64,000 nt of DNA from NCBI RefSeq assembly GCF_050003625.1, contig NC_134398.1:69634891-69698890 (forward strand). The letters are read 5' to 3'. The position numbers were made by a program, and so were the translations under genes. The notes under the pieces were generated by a model. The model made no database searches. It was not told where the DNA came from and saw only the letters and a program-made list of their open reading frames with translations. Positions 1-11,479 of the stretch are shown one piece after another (position 1 is the first letter of the stretch; the number at the start of each line of letters is the position of its first letter). The DNA comes from Haematobia irritans. Taxonomy: Eukaryota; Arthropoda; Insecta; Diptera; Muscidae.

Positions 1-97
1 AGTAAAAACTACATCTAATGCCAAAAAAAAACTTTAAACCAAAGATGCTAAATCCTCAAAAGAAGTCTTAGCCTATATTTGAAGCGTTTCCATCTTA
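1..97. repeat. inverted partial copy of the adjacent CACTGAAAA-type element
   Basis: This edge fragment reads, on the opposite strand, like positions about 393-490 (shared blocks such as CTTTAAACCAAAGAT and AAGTCTTAGCCTATATTT). It is therefore an inverted, divergent copy of part of the next element and is cut by the window edge. No coding potential is seen. Confidence 0.6.
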
Positions 98-103
98 ACC
101 CTG

Positions 104-767
104 CACTGAAAAAAATTTTGACCTAATATGGAAGATTATGCATCTTAAATTTTAGGACTCGAAATTTACGCAATGCTAAGGACAACATTCTTTAAAATAA
201 TGACATTTTAATTAAAAGAAAGTTTATAATCCTTGCTTCAAAAAATTTTTTCATTAAATTTAGGACACAGATCTTGAAATTTTGCGTCCCTCTTTTGAAG
301 TTGTAGATCTTTGAAGTAAGGCAAATGTTCCTTAAAATAAAACATTTTTAATTTAAAGAAATCGTCTTTAACTCAACTGACATATTGAATTTTTAAATTT
401 AAGATAAAAATGCTTTAAATATAGGCTAAGACTTATTTTAAGGATTTGAATCTTTGGTTTAAAGTTTTTTTTAGCATTAAGAAAACAGTTTCTACTTTGA
501 AATACTTGGCATAATTTGGATTTTGAAACTGGAATTTGTTTGTACATGAATACCTTTATTAATATATCGCAAACAGAGAATAAAAATTCGATGAATGAGA
601 TCTGTATCCAATTTTAATTTTATCGATCCTAGATTTAAAGCCAGGGAGGTCCCTAAAAAATGTCTCTATTTTAAAGAAGCCGCATCTTTTGCTCGGAATC
701 AATAGCAAAATCCGTAAAGGAAGGTCAAAATCTTTGGATCCAAGTAAACTTTTTTTTTTTAAGTGTG
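104..767 (+). mobile_element. CACTGAAAA-type TIR element (non-autonomous)
   Basis: Starts with CACTGAAAAAAA and ends in a degenerate inverted match near 767. Its interior is homologous to 30030-30520 (shared blocks such as TTAATATATCGCAAA). Other members of the same terminal type are at 17755-19675, 21941-22559 and 30008-30530. The best-preserved copy (21941-22559) has TA on both sides, which suggests a Tc1/mariner-type MITE. No transposase is encoded. Confidence 0.55.
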
Positions 768-797
768 GAAAGTCATCCTTATTTTTTGTACACTAAC

Positions 798-1023
798 GTC
801 ATCCTTCGTCATTTTGACTACGGCTTGTTTCACGACGCTATAATTTGCATCGTAAGCAAAAATGAGAACTAAAAATGGAGTTTATTTCCTAAAGTTTGTT
901 TTTATTAGTATAACTTAAATTTGAATTAGTATAACTTAAATTTATCATTTCCTAATAGACCAAAATGCATTTTTAATCGAAAATGAAATTATGTTACGCG
1001 TCGTCATTTTGACGAAGGATGAC
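798..1023. mobile_element. short foldback MITE
   Basis: Ends are inverted repeats: GTCATCCTTCGTCATTTTGA at 798-817 matches the reverse complement of the block ending at 1023. The interior is AT-rich and non-coding. No target duplication could be settled, so the superfamily is unknown. Confidence 0.55.
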
Positions 1024-1027
1024 TGTC

Positions 1028-2087
1028 CTTCTACACCCTCAAGAAGTAAAGTCGGTCTATATGGAGGCATTACCAAATGGACCGAAAAAACTTAATCCGA
1101 TACACGTTTTTGTGAGCCTAAAATACCAGAATATTTACAATTTCAGGCAAATCAGATACGGTTTCTAGAAACCCAAGGAGTTAAATCGGGAGATCGTTCT
1201 TATGGGGGCTATACTAAAATATGGACCGATACTCACCGTTTTCGGCACACCTCTTTATGACCCGAAAATACCTCTAGATTTCCAATTTCAGGCAAATAGG
1301 ATAAAAACTTCGGATTCTAGAAGCCCACGAAGTAAAATCGGGAAATCGGTCTATATGGGGGCTATACCAAAATATGGACCGATACTCACCATTTTCGGCA
1401 CACCTCTTTATGGTCCTAAAATACCTCTAGATTTCCAATTTCAGATAAATTGGATAAAAACTACGGTTTCTATTTATAAGCCCAAGACCCCAAATCGGGA
1501 GGTCGTTTTATATGGAGACCATACCAAAACATGGACCGATACTCACCATTTTTGGCACACGTATTTGTGGTCCTACAATACCTCTCGATTTCCAATTTTA
1601 GGTAAATTGAATAAAAACTGCGGTTTCTATAAGTCCAAGAAGTAAAATCGGGAGATCGGTCTATATGGGGGCTATACCAAAATATGGACCGATACTCACA
1701 ATTTTTGGCACACGTATTTGTGGTCCTACAATACCTCTAGATTGCCAATTTCAGGTAAATTGAATAAAAACTGCGGTTTCTATAAGCCCAAGAAGTAAAA
1801 TCGGGAGATTGGTCTATATGGGGGCTATGCCAAAACATGGACCGATACACACACCTCTTTATGGTCATAAAATACCTCTAGATTTCAAATTTCAGGCAAA
1901 TTGGATAAAAACTACGATTTCTATAAGCCCAAGACCCCAAATCGGGAGGACGGTTTATATGGGGACTATATCAAAACCTGGACCGATATAGCCCATCTTC
2001 GAACTTGACCTGCCTGCAGACAAAAGACGAGTTTGTGCAAAATTTCAGCACGATTGCTTCATTATTGAAGACTGTAGCGTGATTACA

Positions 2088-2121
<34 letters not shown>

Positions 2122-2270
2122 GGACATCGTTATATCGTCTTAGAATTTCTCCCTGATCAAGAATATATATATACTTTATATAGTCGGAAATCGATATTTC
2201 GATGTGTTACAAACGGAATGACAAACTTATTATACCCCCGTCACCATTCTATGGTGATGGGTATAAAAAT
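1028..2270 (+). mobile_element. DINE-1-like repeat, subfamily C, with internal tandem units
   Basis: About six tandem units of roughly 150 bp (motifs GGACCGATACTCACC, CCTCTAGATTTCCAATTT, AAATCGGGAGATCGGTCTA) are followed by the conserved DINE/INE-1 tail: a CAGA microsatellite (2087-2121), GACATCGTTATATCGTC, the CCTGATCAAGAATATATATA block and a terminal hairpin TACCCCCGTCACCATT/ATGGTGATGGGTATA. The 5' end is truncated. Open frames over the units are an effect of the repeat and do not indicate genes. By comparison with Drosophila DINE-1 this is a non-autonomous Helentron-associated element. Confidence 0.8.
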
Positions 2271-2513
2271 GTAAGTAATAATCGATCGATTGTTGATGGC
2301 ACTTTAAACCGGCAACTGTAACGATAAGACAAAATCCATTAGAATATGCGACAGAGCAACTTTAAACGACTTACTTCTTTTACAATTTTTACGACTCAAT
2401 CATCTTTCCTCATGGATATCAGAAGTTGGCGTTAGGGGGACCGACATCAGGGTTGCCGCCTAATTTATGTCGTTTTAAGAGGAGCCCTTCCAGGTTTGAG
2501 ACAGGCAAAATCG

Positions 2514-2582
2514 CTTGGTTAGGTTAAAGTGGTAGCCCGATGAAGTTTCAGGCTCACTTAGACTATTCAGTCCATTGTGATA
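2514..2582 (-). mobile_element. 5'-truncated stub of the local LINE (3' tail only)
   Basis: Read on the minus strand this is the last ~65 bp of the LINE at 39342-44343 (GGTTAAAGTGG and TCAGGCTCACTTAGAC blocks). It has the LINE-specific TTTAACC end and not the ACCTA repeats of the SINE. It is flanked by an 11-bp direct repeat AGGCAAAATCG (2503-2513 and 2583-2593), a target-site duplication. Confidence 0.7.
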
Positions 2583-2639
2583 AGGCAAAATCGTTAATCA
2601 CTTCTTCAAATTCTATGCTTTTTAGCACATCACATCTCA

Positions 2640-2755
2640 GAAAAAAAATTGGATGTATTTCTAAGGGCACAACTTTAAAAGCACTTCCAAAAAATGTCCT
2701 CCAAAGATGTTCTTTATTTTAATTACTCAGGAAGTTCTTTTAATTCAATTTTTAT
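2640..2755 (+). repeat. left part of a CCCAGCAAAA-type element
   Basis: Matches 14037-14160 (GGCACAACTT, AAAAGCACT, TTCTTTATTTTAA, AATTCAATTTTTAT). The copy is interrupted at 2755 by the DINE below and resumes at 4977 (TAACTCGCTTTTTTCATA). Its right end was not located. Confidence 0.5.
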
Positions 2756-4976
2756 ACCCTCCATCATAGGATGGGGGTATATTAACTTTGTCATTCCGTT
2801 TGTAACACATCGAAATATTGCTCTAAGACCCCATAAAGTATATATATTCTGGGTCGTGGTGAAATTCTGAGTCGATCTAAGCATGTCCGTCCGTCCGTCC
2901 GTCCGTCTGTTGAAATCACGCTAACTTCCGAACGAAACAAGCTATCGACTTGAAACTTGGCACAAGTAGTTGTTATCGATGTAGGTCGGATGGTATTGAA
3001 AATGGGCCATATCGGTCCACTTTTAAGTATAGCCCCCATATAAAGGGACCCTCAGATTTGGCTTGTGGAGCCTCTAACAGAAGCATATTTCATCCGATCC
3101 GGCTGAAATTTGGTATATGGTGTTGGTATATGGTCCCTAACAACCATGCAAAAATTGGTCCACATCGGTCCATAATTATATATAGCCCTCATATAAACCG
3201 ATCCCCAGATTTGGCTTGCGGAGCCTCAAAGAGAAGCAAATTTCATCCGATCCGGCTGAAATTTGGTACATGATGTTGGTATATGGTCTCTAACAACCGT
3301 GCAAAAATTGGTCCATATCGGTCCTTAATTATATATAGCCCCCATATAAACCGATCCCCAGATTTGGCTTGTGGAGCCTCTAAGAGAAGCATATTTCATC
3401 CGATCCGGCTGAAACTTGGTACATGGTGTTGGTATATGGTCTCTAACAATCATGCAAAAATTGGTCCACATCGGTCAATAATTATATATAGCCCCCATAT
3501 AAACCGATCCCCAAATTTGGCTTGCGGAGCCTCAAAGAGAAGCAGATTTAATCCGATCCGGCTGAAATTTGGTACATGATGTTGGTATATGGTCTCTAAC
3601 AACCATGCAATAATTGGTCCAAATCGGTCCATAATTATATATAGACCCCATATAAACCGATCTCCAGATTTGGCTTGCGAAGCCTCAAAGAGGAGCAAAT
3701 TGCATCCGATCCGGCTGAAATTTGGTACATGGTATTGGTATATGGTCTCTAACAACCGTGCAAAAATTGGTCCACATCGGTCCATAATTATATATGGCGC
3801 CCATATAAACCGATCCCCAGATTTTGGTTGCGGAGCCTCAAAGAGAAGCAAATTTCATCCGATCCGCCTGAAATTTGGTACATGATACTGGTGTATGGTC
3901 TCTAACAACCATGCAAAAATTGGTCCACATCGGTTCATAAAAATATATAGCCCCCATATGAACCGATCCCCAGATTTGGCTTGCGAAGTCTCCAAGAGAA
4001 GCAAATTTCATCCAATCCGGTTGTAATTTTGAACATGGTGTTAGTATATGATCTTTAACAACCGTGCCAGAATTGGTCCATATCGGTCCATAATTATATA
4101 TAGCCCCCATAAAAAACATTCTCCAGATTTGACCTCCGGAGCCTCTTGGAGGAGCAAAATTCATCCGATCCGGTTCAAATTAGGCACGTGGTGTTAGTAT
4201 ATGGTCGCTAACAACCATACCAAAATTGGTCCAATCACACAAAAATTGGTCCATATCGGTTCATAATCATGGTTGCCACTAGAGCCAAAAATAATCTACC
4301 AAAATTTTATTTCTATAGAAAATTTTGTCAAAATTTTATTTCTAGAGAAAATTTTGTTAAAATTTTATTCGGTTCATAATAAAATTTTCATCATTGTCAA
4401 AATTTTATTTCTATAGAAAATTTTGTCAAAATTTTATTTCTATAGAAAATTTTGTTCAAATTTTATTCGGTTCATAATCATGGTTGCCACTCGAGCCAAA
4501 AATAACCTACCAAGATTTTATTTCCATAGAAAATTTTGTCAAAAGTTTATTTCTATAGAAAATTTTGTTAAAATTTTATTTCTGTAGAAATTTTTGTCAA
4601 AATTTTCTTTTTATAGAAAATTTGTCAAAATTTTTATTTCTATAGAAAATTTTATGAAAATTTTATTTCTATAGAAAATTTTGTTAAAATTTTATTTCTG
4701 TAGAAAATTTTGTCAAAATTTTATGTCTACTTTGTCAAACTGAATTATATACGTATTGGATCGATCTTTTTTGATTTAATATATACCACGTATGGACTTA
4801 CATACAATTTAGAAGATGGTGTTAGGAGGTTTTAGGATACCTTGCCATCGGCAAGCGTTACCGCAACTTAAGTAATTCGATTGTGGATGGCAGTGTTTAG
4901 ATGAAGTTTCTACGCAATCCATGATGGAGGGTACATAAGCTTCGGCCTGGCCGAACTTACGGCCGTATATACTTGT
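2756..4976 (-). mobile_element. DINE-1-like repeat, subfamily A, with internal tandem units
   Basis: Minus orientation: the tail hairpin (CCCTCCATCATAGGATGGGGG) is at the left and the head at the right (GAACTTACGGCCGTATATAC, 4951-4970). Between them lie about eight ~170-bp units (TCTAACAACCATGCAAAAAT, CCGATCCCCAGATTTGGCTT, TCCGATCCGGCTGAAA) and a TATAGAAAATTTTG minisatellite. The insertion is clean: CAATTTTTATA lies on the left and TAACTCGC on the right, as in the uninterrupted repeat at 5072-5090. Long overlapping frames on both strands here are repeat artefacts. Confidence 0.8.
4285..4735. repeat. AT-rich palindromic minisatellite
   Basis: About 15 degenerate copies of a ~28-bp unit built from TTTCTATAGAAA and AAAATTTTGTCAAAATTTT, both of which are themselves near-palindromes. 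The same unit recurs at 11995-12545, 33330-33580, 51715-51935 and 57060-57240. Confidence 0.8.
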
Positions 4977-5442
4977 TATAACTCGCTTTTTTCATATTTT
5001 TAAATGATAATTTGATTTTTTTAAATACACGCACAGAAAAACCTACTACTCAGGAAGTTCTTTTAATTCAATTTTTATAACTCGCTTTTTCATATTTTTA
5101 AATGATAATTTGAAATTTTTTAAATACACGCACTGAAAGACCATGTTTGGACATGGTTGCCGCATCCATTTAATGCTTATTTAGCCATGTATTTTGTATT
5201 TTGTCTTTGTAAAAATAATATTCGAGCGAAGAAAAATATATGTTGCCAATAAGTATTTAAATGGTTCTCAAATGCCGCAAACATGTTCTATTATTTAAAT
5301 GATAGAATTTGAGACCATTACATGGTCGGGAAAATCACGTACCTGGCCATTCACTTTTTTCTGCATTTTTGCATTACGAGGACGGTTTGGAAACTTCTTA
5401 GCCTATCAATGAGAGAGAATTGTTAGTTTTTCAAAAATATTT

Positions 5443-6142
5443 TTATTTTTCAATATAATCTCCTAAAACTTCAATACACTTAGTCCAACGCTTTTCTAGC
5501 AATTCTATTCTTTGATTAAAATAGTTTTCCTCAAGGTCTTCAAAATAGTGGTTTACAACTGTAATTGCATTGAATTGTTTTTGCCTTCTTTGGGGCACTT
5601 CCTCCACCTTCAGTCCATTGTTTCGATTGTTCTTTGGTATCTGGAGTATAGTAGTGGATGCATGTCTCATCAACAGTTATGAAACGACGCTTAAAATCCA
5701 TTTTATTTCGCTTAAAACGATCCAAACAAGCTTGAGAAATGTTCATTCTTATGCGTTTTTGATCCACTGTTAACAAATGCGGCACCCGTCTTGCTGAAAG
5801 CTTTTTCATCTGTAGTTCTTCATGGAATATTAAATGGACTCGATCATTTGAGATGCCCATGATATTAGCAATTTCACGCACTTTTATTCGTCGATCATTT
5901 AATTCCATATCATGCATTTTGGCTACAATTTCTGTTGTTGTTGCTGTTTTTGGACGTCCACTACGTGGTTCAACTTCAATGCTTGAACGACCACGTTTAA
6001 ATTCAGCAACCCAATTTTTTACTGTTGCATATGAAGGAGCACTTTAACCTAACACATTCACCATATCATTATGAGTTTCTTGTCCCGATAAACCTTTTTT
6101 ATGTAAACATTTAATTACAGCACACCTTTCTAATTTTTCCAT
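5443..6142 (-). pseudogene. mariner transposase, broken
   Basis: A mariner-family transposase would cut and paste the element at TA sites. Read on the minus strand, it starts at 6142 (MEKLERCAVIKC). The N-terminal helix-turn-helix region is visible, followed by the EPRSGRPKTATT linker, LSARRVPHLLTVDQK, and the first catalytic aspartate in the RRFITVDETCIHYYTP block. An in-frame TAA replaces a residue in the N-terminal part (about 6045). After the APKKAKT motif the frame is lost, and the region with the second and third catalytic aspartates is deleted. A C-terminal end (KRWTKCIEVLGDYIEK) then resumes in another frame. The family call is secure from the conserved blocks; activity is excluded. 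Confidence 0.85.
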
Positions 6143-6260
6143 TGTAAAAAAATTGCGGATGCGTCTTTTTTGAACACCTGTTTCTATATGAAGGAGTTGC
6201 CATATCGAAACAAAATTTAACATGTGTTCATAACAGAGATGGAAGTTTCCAAAACACTTA

Positions 6261-6586
6261 TGCCCTGTTCCTGTATATCGAACGAAAACCAGTTCGAAAG
6301 AAAGTCAGTCACTCGAATTCGAATGAATTTGGGTTTTTCTATTTTTGAAAGTTCGATTCGTTTGTATGAGAATACATTGATTATTATTTTTAAATTTTTG
6401 GCTTGAGAATTCATTCAAATGTTAACAATGCTTTTACTTTTTTCTTGACACTTATTGTATATGTTCGTTTATTACTCGACAACAAAATATGAAGTGACTT
6501 GCCTTTCGAAATAAAAGAACAAAAATCAATTTTCTTTCGTTTGGAATACGAAAGAAAGCTTTCGTTCGATATACAGGAACAGGCCA
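6261..6586. mobile_element. PIF/Harbinger-like MITE nested in the mariner
   Basis: 326 bp with inverted ends TGCCCTGTTCCTGTATATCG / reverse TGGCCTGTTCCTGTATATCG, flanked by TTA on both sides (6258-6260, 6587-6589). A 3-bp TWA duplication is the PIF/Harbinger hallmark; the assignment rests on that alone. A second, incomplete copy in the opposite orientation is at 45042-45263. Confidence 0.7.
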
Positions 6587-7222
6587 TTAACTTTTTTCTG
6601 TTTATACCGCGCTTTTTGTCCTAGGCTAAGAAGTTTCCGAACTGCCCTCGTATATCATATATCAATGGTATAATTTATTTTTATTTGCAGTTACATGATG
6701 TACGCGTTGGTACATTTGATGGGCACGAAGTAAATATAGAATGATTACTTACTATTGAAATTGAACCAAAATAGAGTGTGTAAAAATTGTGATGTTTGCT
6801 TGCACGACATTATAAATTGTGAATGAATTAGTGAATTAGTTTATAAATAAATAAAAACATATAAATAAAGTTAATTTTGTGTTTTCTTTTCTCAAGTAGC
6901 GTCCTTTTTTCGACGACGAAGAAAGTTTTTCATAAAGATCAAAACATTTTAGGTTGTGACCATGTTTTTTTAACTGGAAGAAAAACATTTTTGACGAATA
7001 CCACAACATTTTAGATCGTGACCATTGTCTTTTGATTCAAACTAAATTATTTTTATCAATATAATAACATTTTCGATGTGGACAATTTTATTTTTCTTAG
7101 AACCATGTTCACTGAGCCGGTGAAAGGTGAAAATGTTACATGGTCGCCGCAAAAATAGCTCCTATCATTTTATTTTGCTCTTCGAATATGATTGTAACAG
7201 TCATGTTTCTTCTCTGGGTGTA

Positions 7223-7899
7223 GGTTAAAAAAAGAGTAAGGATTAATAAAATGGTACAAATTATTTAATTTTTGAAAAAAATGCTAAATACATTCCATAA
7301 AAATTGAGAATTTTTGGAAATATTTGCGATTTCTACATTTAGAAATGTGTCGTCAATGTTGTTTTCTTTCAATAGTTGATATATTTTTAACATAGAATTA
7401 GTTCCCTCATTTTCACTGTCCACAATTTTCAAGTATTCTGTTAAATGCAAACATTCTATTTCTAACTCTTTGTCATTAACGTCTTCATAATAAAATTCAT
7501 GATGGACCAGTCCCAGTTCTGGTCAAAACGTATGGAAGGGACCTGTCACTTTAACATGGGTTTGCCATTGATGGGGTAAATTTACACTAGGACACGTCTG
7601 GAACTCATTCCAAAGGACAAGTCCTGGGACAATTTAGTATGAGCACCCCATATACATGTACGCATGAACCAGTCTCGGACAAACTATTGGGAATCTGTTT
7701 CCTTTTAGGCATGTTGAAAAATATGTTATTATTACCAAAATCGTGTATATCCAATAAGATTTTAATTTCAAGCGAGTATGGAAATCAATTAATTATGACT
7801 ATTTAAAAATTTCGACAAACTGCAACACCGATACCAGTCCGGTGATATGTTCGTCAGTGGAAATTTGCACCAATTTCCCGTAGGGAACTATCTAAAAAA
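7223..7899. other. no gene recognised; probable remnant repeat
   Basis: AT-rich sequence continuing the outer CCCAGCAAAA-type repeat (ATAAAATGGTACAAATTATT, similar to 14238-14255) and then unassigned DNA. A 61-codon minus-strand frame (7265-7450) has no recognisable motif and is not supported as a gene. Confidence 0.4.
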
Positions 7900-9101
7900 A
7901 GTTTTTCTGGCTAATTGCAACTTCACTCACATCTTTCGCACTTCCACGAGGTTTTTTAGTGTTAGCACCTTTTTCTATAATGTAGAAAAAATTATTCGAT
8001 TTTATATATATATTTTTTTTTTAATTGTAACTTTCGCCTGGATGGAGAATAGAATGGCGGACCATACAGTTTCTAAGCCAAAACACTATCCACTGGGCTA
8101 CGTAGCTATTATTGCCATCAACAGACAATTATCACTATAGCCATCAACACACAAGCAACACAAACAGTTATAATTATAAAGCATAGTTTTCGGCGCCCAC
8201 GAGCCGAAGTAAACAAACTTTATTTGACAGAAACATTCATTTACTTGGACACCGTGGGTTCGATTCCTGCTTTGACCGAACACCAAATATTTTGATATAT
8301 TCCAAAATTGTTCGGAAGATTCCGAAAAGATCTTCGACATTACATACTACTATCATACCTGTTCTGGCCAACGCATTCGCAAAAAGTTTGCGAATTGGCT
8401 TTTTTGGGGTGTTCTGGTCAATCGAATGCGCAAAATTTTGCCGAATGGAAATGGCTCGTATTTGAGCTTGCGAATTCAATATTTTGCGGTTTTTTTCGTG
8501 TCATTACGACAAAATATGTCCAAAACCAAAAATGATAAAATAGACAATACACTTATAAGTTGATTTGTATCAATCAAGCCCACATCCGATTTTTATTTCT
8601 TGGCTAAATTAATCATTTTCTAATACTTTGTATATTAAGATCTATCCACTAAAGTAATGAAGCGTTTGGGAACCCCGAAAACTAATCTGTGTGCACAATA
8701 CAAGCAAAATACACCTGATTTGCGTTGCCATACTGGACACATAAATTTAACTTGAAATCTTGCGAAAGTGCAAACACACAAATGTTATACGCAAGATTTC
8801 AAATCATTTCTATTATGCGACAATATTTGAAAACCAGAACAGGGCTATATATTACATTTTTACTGTGAAACTTCACAATGTGTCTTATTAAAAACTTAAG
8901 ATCAGAAAAGAACATTGTTTGATATAAACAAAACGGACTGTGCTTTTGGATCAAAACATTTTTATTGCAAAAATAAACAATTTTTAACAAACAAAAATTT
9001 TCGGTGATAATAGTTTGAAATTTTCGAAGAAATATAAAAACCTCTAACAACAGAAAAACGTTTTTGGTACGCGTTTTCCAAACGTGTTTTTTCTTTGCGT
9101 G
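7900..9101 (-). mobile_element. diverged copy of the TIR/tRNA-like element family
   Basis: Reverse-orientation relative of 31956-32876. It shares TCACATCTTTCGCACTTCCA, the CTTTCGCCTGGATGGAGAAT tRNA-like 3' part, the GGTTCGATTCC B-box (8250s), TCCGAAAAGATC, and the end AAACGTGTTTTTTCTTTGCG near 9100. The left terminus is not identifiable, and the terminal TA is changed to CA. It is interrupted by the MITE at 8358-8843. Confidence 0.6.
8358..8843. mobile_element. MITE with CCTGTTCTGG inverted ends
   Basis: 486-bp insertion with ends CCTGTTCTGGCCAACGCATT and, reversed, CCTGTTCTGGTTTTCAAATA. Sequences on either side rejoin the flanking TIR/tRNA-like element (compare 62655-62690). The target duplication is not clear, so no superfamily is assigned. 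Confidence 0.5.
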
Positions 9102-9923
9102 CACCATCCCATCCATATATAAAAACAATTCATGTTATTACTATGATGTAATGAGAAATTCTATTCTTTTGAGAATATTTACAAACATTTGCCCTTCTAT
9201 AACACCATTATGCAGGTAACTAAAAGTTAGCGAATTAGCGTTTTAATATTTGCCATTTAGCAACCCCTTAAGGGGTAAATATTTACATTCTAAAAAGCAA
9301 ATAATTCTCATATTTTTGTTACAAATGAATCCCAGCACAAGCATTGCCAAACAAACTCCTTTACACAGCATTAGCAGTACTCGTAAAATATCGTATTGTG
9401 GTCCTTTGGTGGGTAGGTTGGTTAATACTTAATAGTCTATAAATGTAGAAAAGCACTCTGGATATTTACACAACCCTTCCTTTTCTCAGCAAAATTCCTT
9501 CTAGTTGTAATATGATGAAAAAGGGGTTAAAGGTAAAACTCAATATTTGCTTACGGCCAATTACAACGAGATAACGTTAGTCTGTTTAATGAATAAAAAT
9601 ATAAAGTTAACGATGGGTTCAAATTCAAATAGGAAGTGAAACAATCCAATCAAAACATATTTCAAAACTAGATGTCAATAAGGATGGAATTAAAAACGAT
9701 AAGAGTTTTGTTGTTGTTGTTCCTCGTCCATTAAGTTAGTTCCCTAAAAATATGGTAATCGGTGTCCCCATATCGACTCTCTGTTGTAAGTCCTGTAGAC
9801 TTAGAAGAGCAGTCCTGTTGACTTGTGACCAGAGAACGAAGCCGAAACATTTTTGTTGGCGGCGGCTTGATGGCTAAGCTGAAATAAATATGTCTTTTCA
9901 GCGGCGGACAATTATCCATTATA
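9102..9923. other. unassigned AT-rich DNA
   Basis: No ORF, RNA gene or transposon end recognised. It holds a short GTT run (about 9708-9720). The frames of 60-65 codons here have no family features. Confidence 0.4.
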
Positions 9924-11443
9924 AACAAGTAAGGAAAGTCTAAAGTCGGGCGGCGCCGACTATATTATACCCTTCACCACTTTGTAAGTCCACATTTTCG
10001 ATACCATATCAAATCCGTCCCATGTGTTGGATGCTATATGAATCCATACACATATATTCTGTATATCTGAGCAGATCTGTACAGAGTTCTGCAATACTTA
10101 TAGATTTTACATTTAAGTCGGCTAATGCGCTGAGGTGGAACACAATGTTAGTAAAAAATATAGGAAACATTTCAATATGAACCAATTTTGAGGCAACTTG
10201 GCAAAAGTGTATTTATGATTTATCGGTCGATAGACGTGTAATAGAGTAATAGGAAATTTTGAGATATTATGATAAGTTTTCGACTTAGCAGTGGCGATTT
10301 GATAAGGAAAATGTAGGTATTTCGGCCAGTTTTGCCTAAATAGGAAAAACATATATATGGAATCTATATCGAAATCTGAACCGATTGCAATCAAATTTCA
10401 CATGCATAGTTACTATGTTGAATCTACTCCCTGTGCAAAATTTCACGTAAATCGGATTACGTCTTTGACCTCTGTGGTCATATGACGGGCGAAAGATATA
10501 TGGGAGTTATATAAAAATCTAAACCGATTTCAACCAAAATAAACACGCATATGCAGAACCTTAGTTCTACTGCCTGTGCAAAGTTTCAAGTTCAACTCTA
10601 CTCCTTCTGCAAAATTTCACGTATATCAGAGTAGCACTTTTGCCTCTGTGGGCATATTAGTCCAAATCGGGCGAATGATATATATGGGAGCTATATCTAA
10701 ATCTGAACCAACTTCAACCAAATTCTGCACAATTAACGATACTATAAAACGTACTCCTTGTGCAAAATTTCAAGCAACTCAGGGAAAAACTCTGGCTTTT
10801 GAGGCCATATAAATCCAAATCGGACGAAAGATATATATGGGAGCTATATCTAAATCGGAACCGATTTTAACCAAATTAAGCACACTTAACGATACTATTA
10901 AACGTAGTTGTTGTGCAAAATTTGAAGCAAATCAGGGCAAAACTCTGGCTTTTGGGGCCATATAAGTCCAAATCGGTCGAAATATATATATGGGAGCTAT
11001 ATCTAATTCTGAACCGATTTCAACTTAATTTGGCACAATTAAAGATACTATTATACGTACTCCTTGTACAAAATTTTAATCAAATCAAGGCAAAACTCTG
11101 GCTTTTGAAGCCATATAAGTCAAAATCGGACGAAAGATATATATGGGAGCTATATATAAATCTGAACCGATTTAGCTGATATTTGGCAGTTTTTACGGGA
11201 CTGACAAAACATTCAGATGTACAAAATTTGAAGAACGTCGGTTCATAAATACGTGAATTATGATCAAATCGGTGATAACTATATATGGCAGCTATATCTA
11301 AATCTGAACCGATTTTTCCCAAAATCAATAGCGATTGTCTTCTACCCGAAGAAAGACGTTATGTCAAATTTGAAGACGATCGGACTTAAACTGCGACCTG
11401 TACTTTGTGCACAAAATTACATATACAGACAGACGGACGGACG

Positions 11444-11479
<36 letters not shown>

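Larger units (their letters stand above)
5377..6650 (-). mobile_element. mariner-like element (DD34D group, irritans-type), defective
   Basis: Terminal inverted repeats CGAGGACGGTTTGGAAACTT (left) and, reversed, CGAGGGCAGTTCGGAAACTT (right) are followed by CTTAGCCTA and flanked by TA on both sides (5375-5376, 6651-6652). The 1.27-kb length is close to that of an intact mariner, but it includes a 326-bp MITE, so the mariner itself has lost about that much. Confidence 0.85.
5127..7220. mobile_element. TIR/TA element (CACRCA...GGGTG type) interrupted by a mariner
   Basis: Left end CACGCACTGAAAGACCATG follows TA (5125-5126). Right end CATGTTTCTTCTCTGGGTG (ends 7220) is followed by TA. The right end resembles that of the compact MITE at 58745-58993. 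A mariner (5377-6650) sits inside it, so about 820 bp of the element remains. No own coding sequence is seen. Confidence 0.6.

Noticed and set aside
3283..3885. Overlapping open frames of about 100-130 codons on both strands, as also at 1202, 46492, 50778, 55591 and 61064
   Set aside because: They follow the 150-175-bp DINE units, whose length leaves frames open by chance; the peptides repeat with the unit and occur on both strands.
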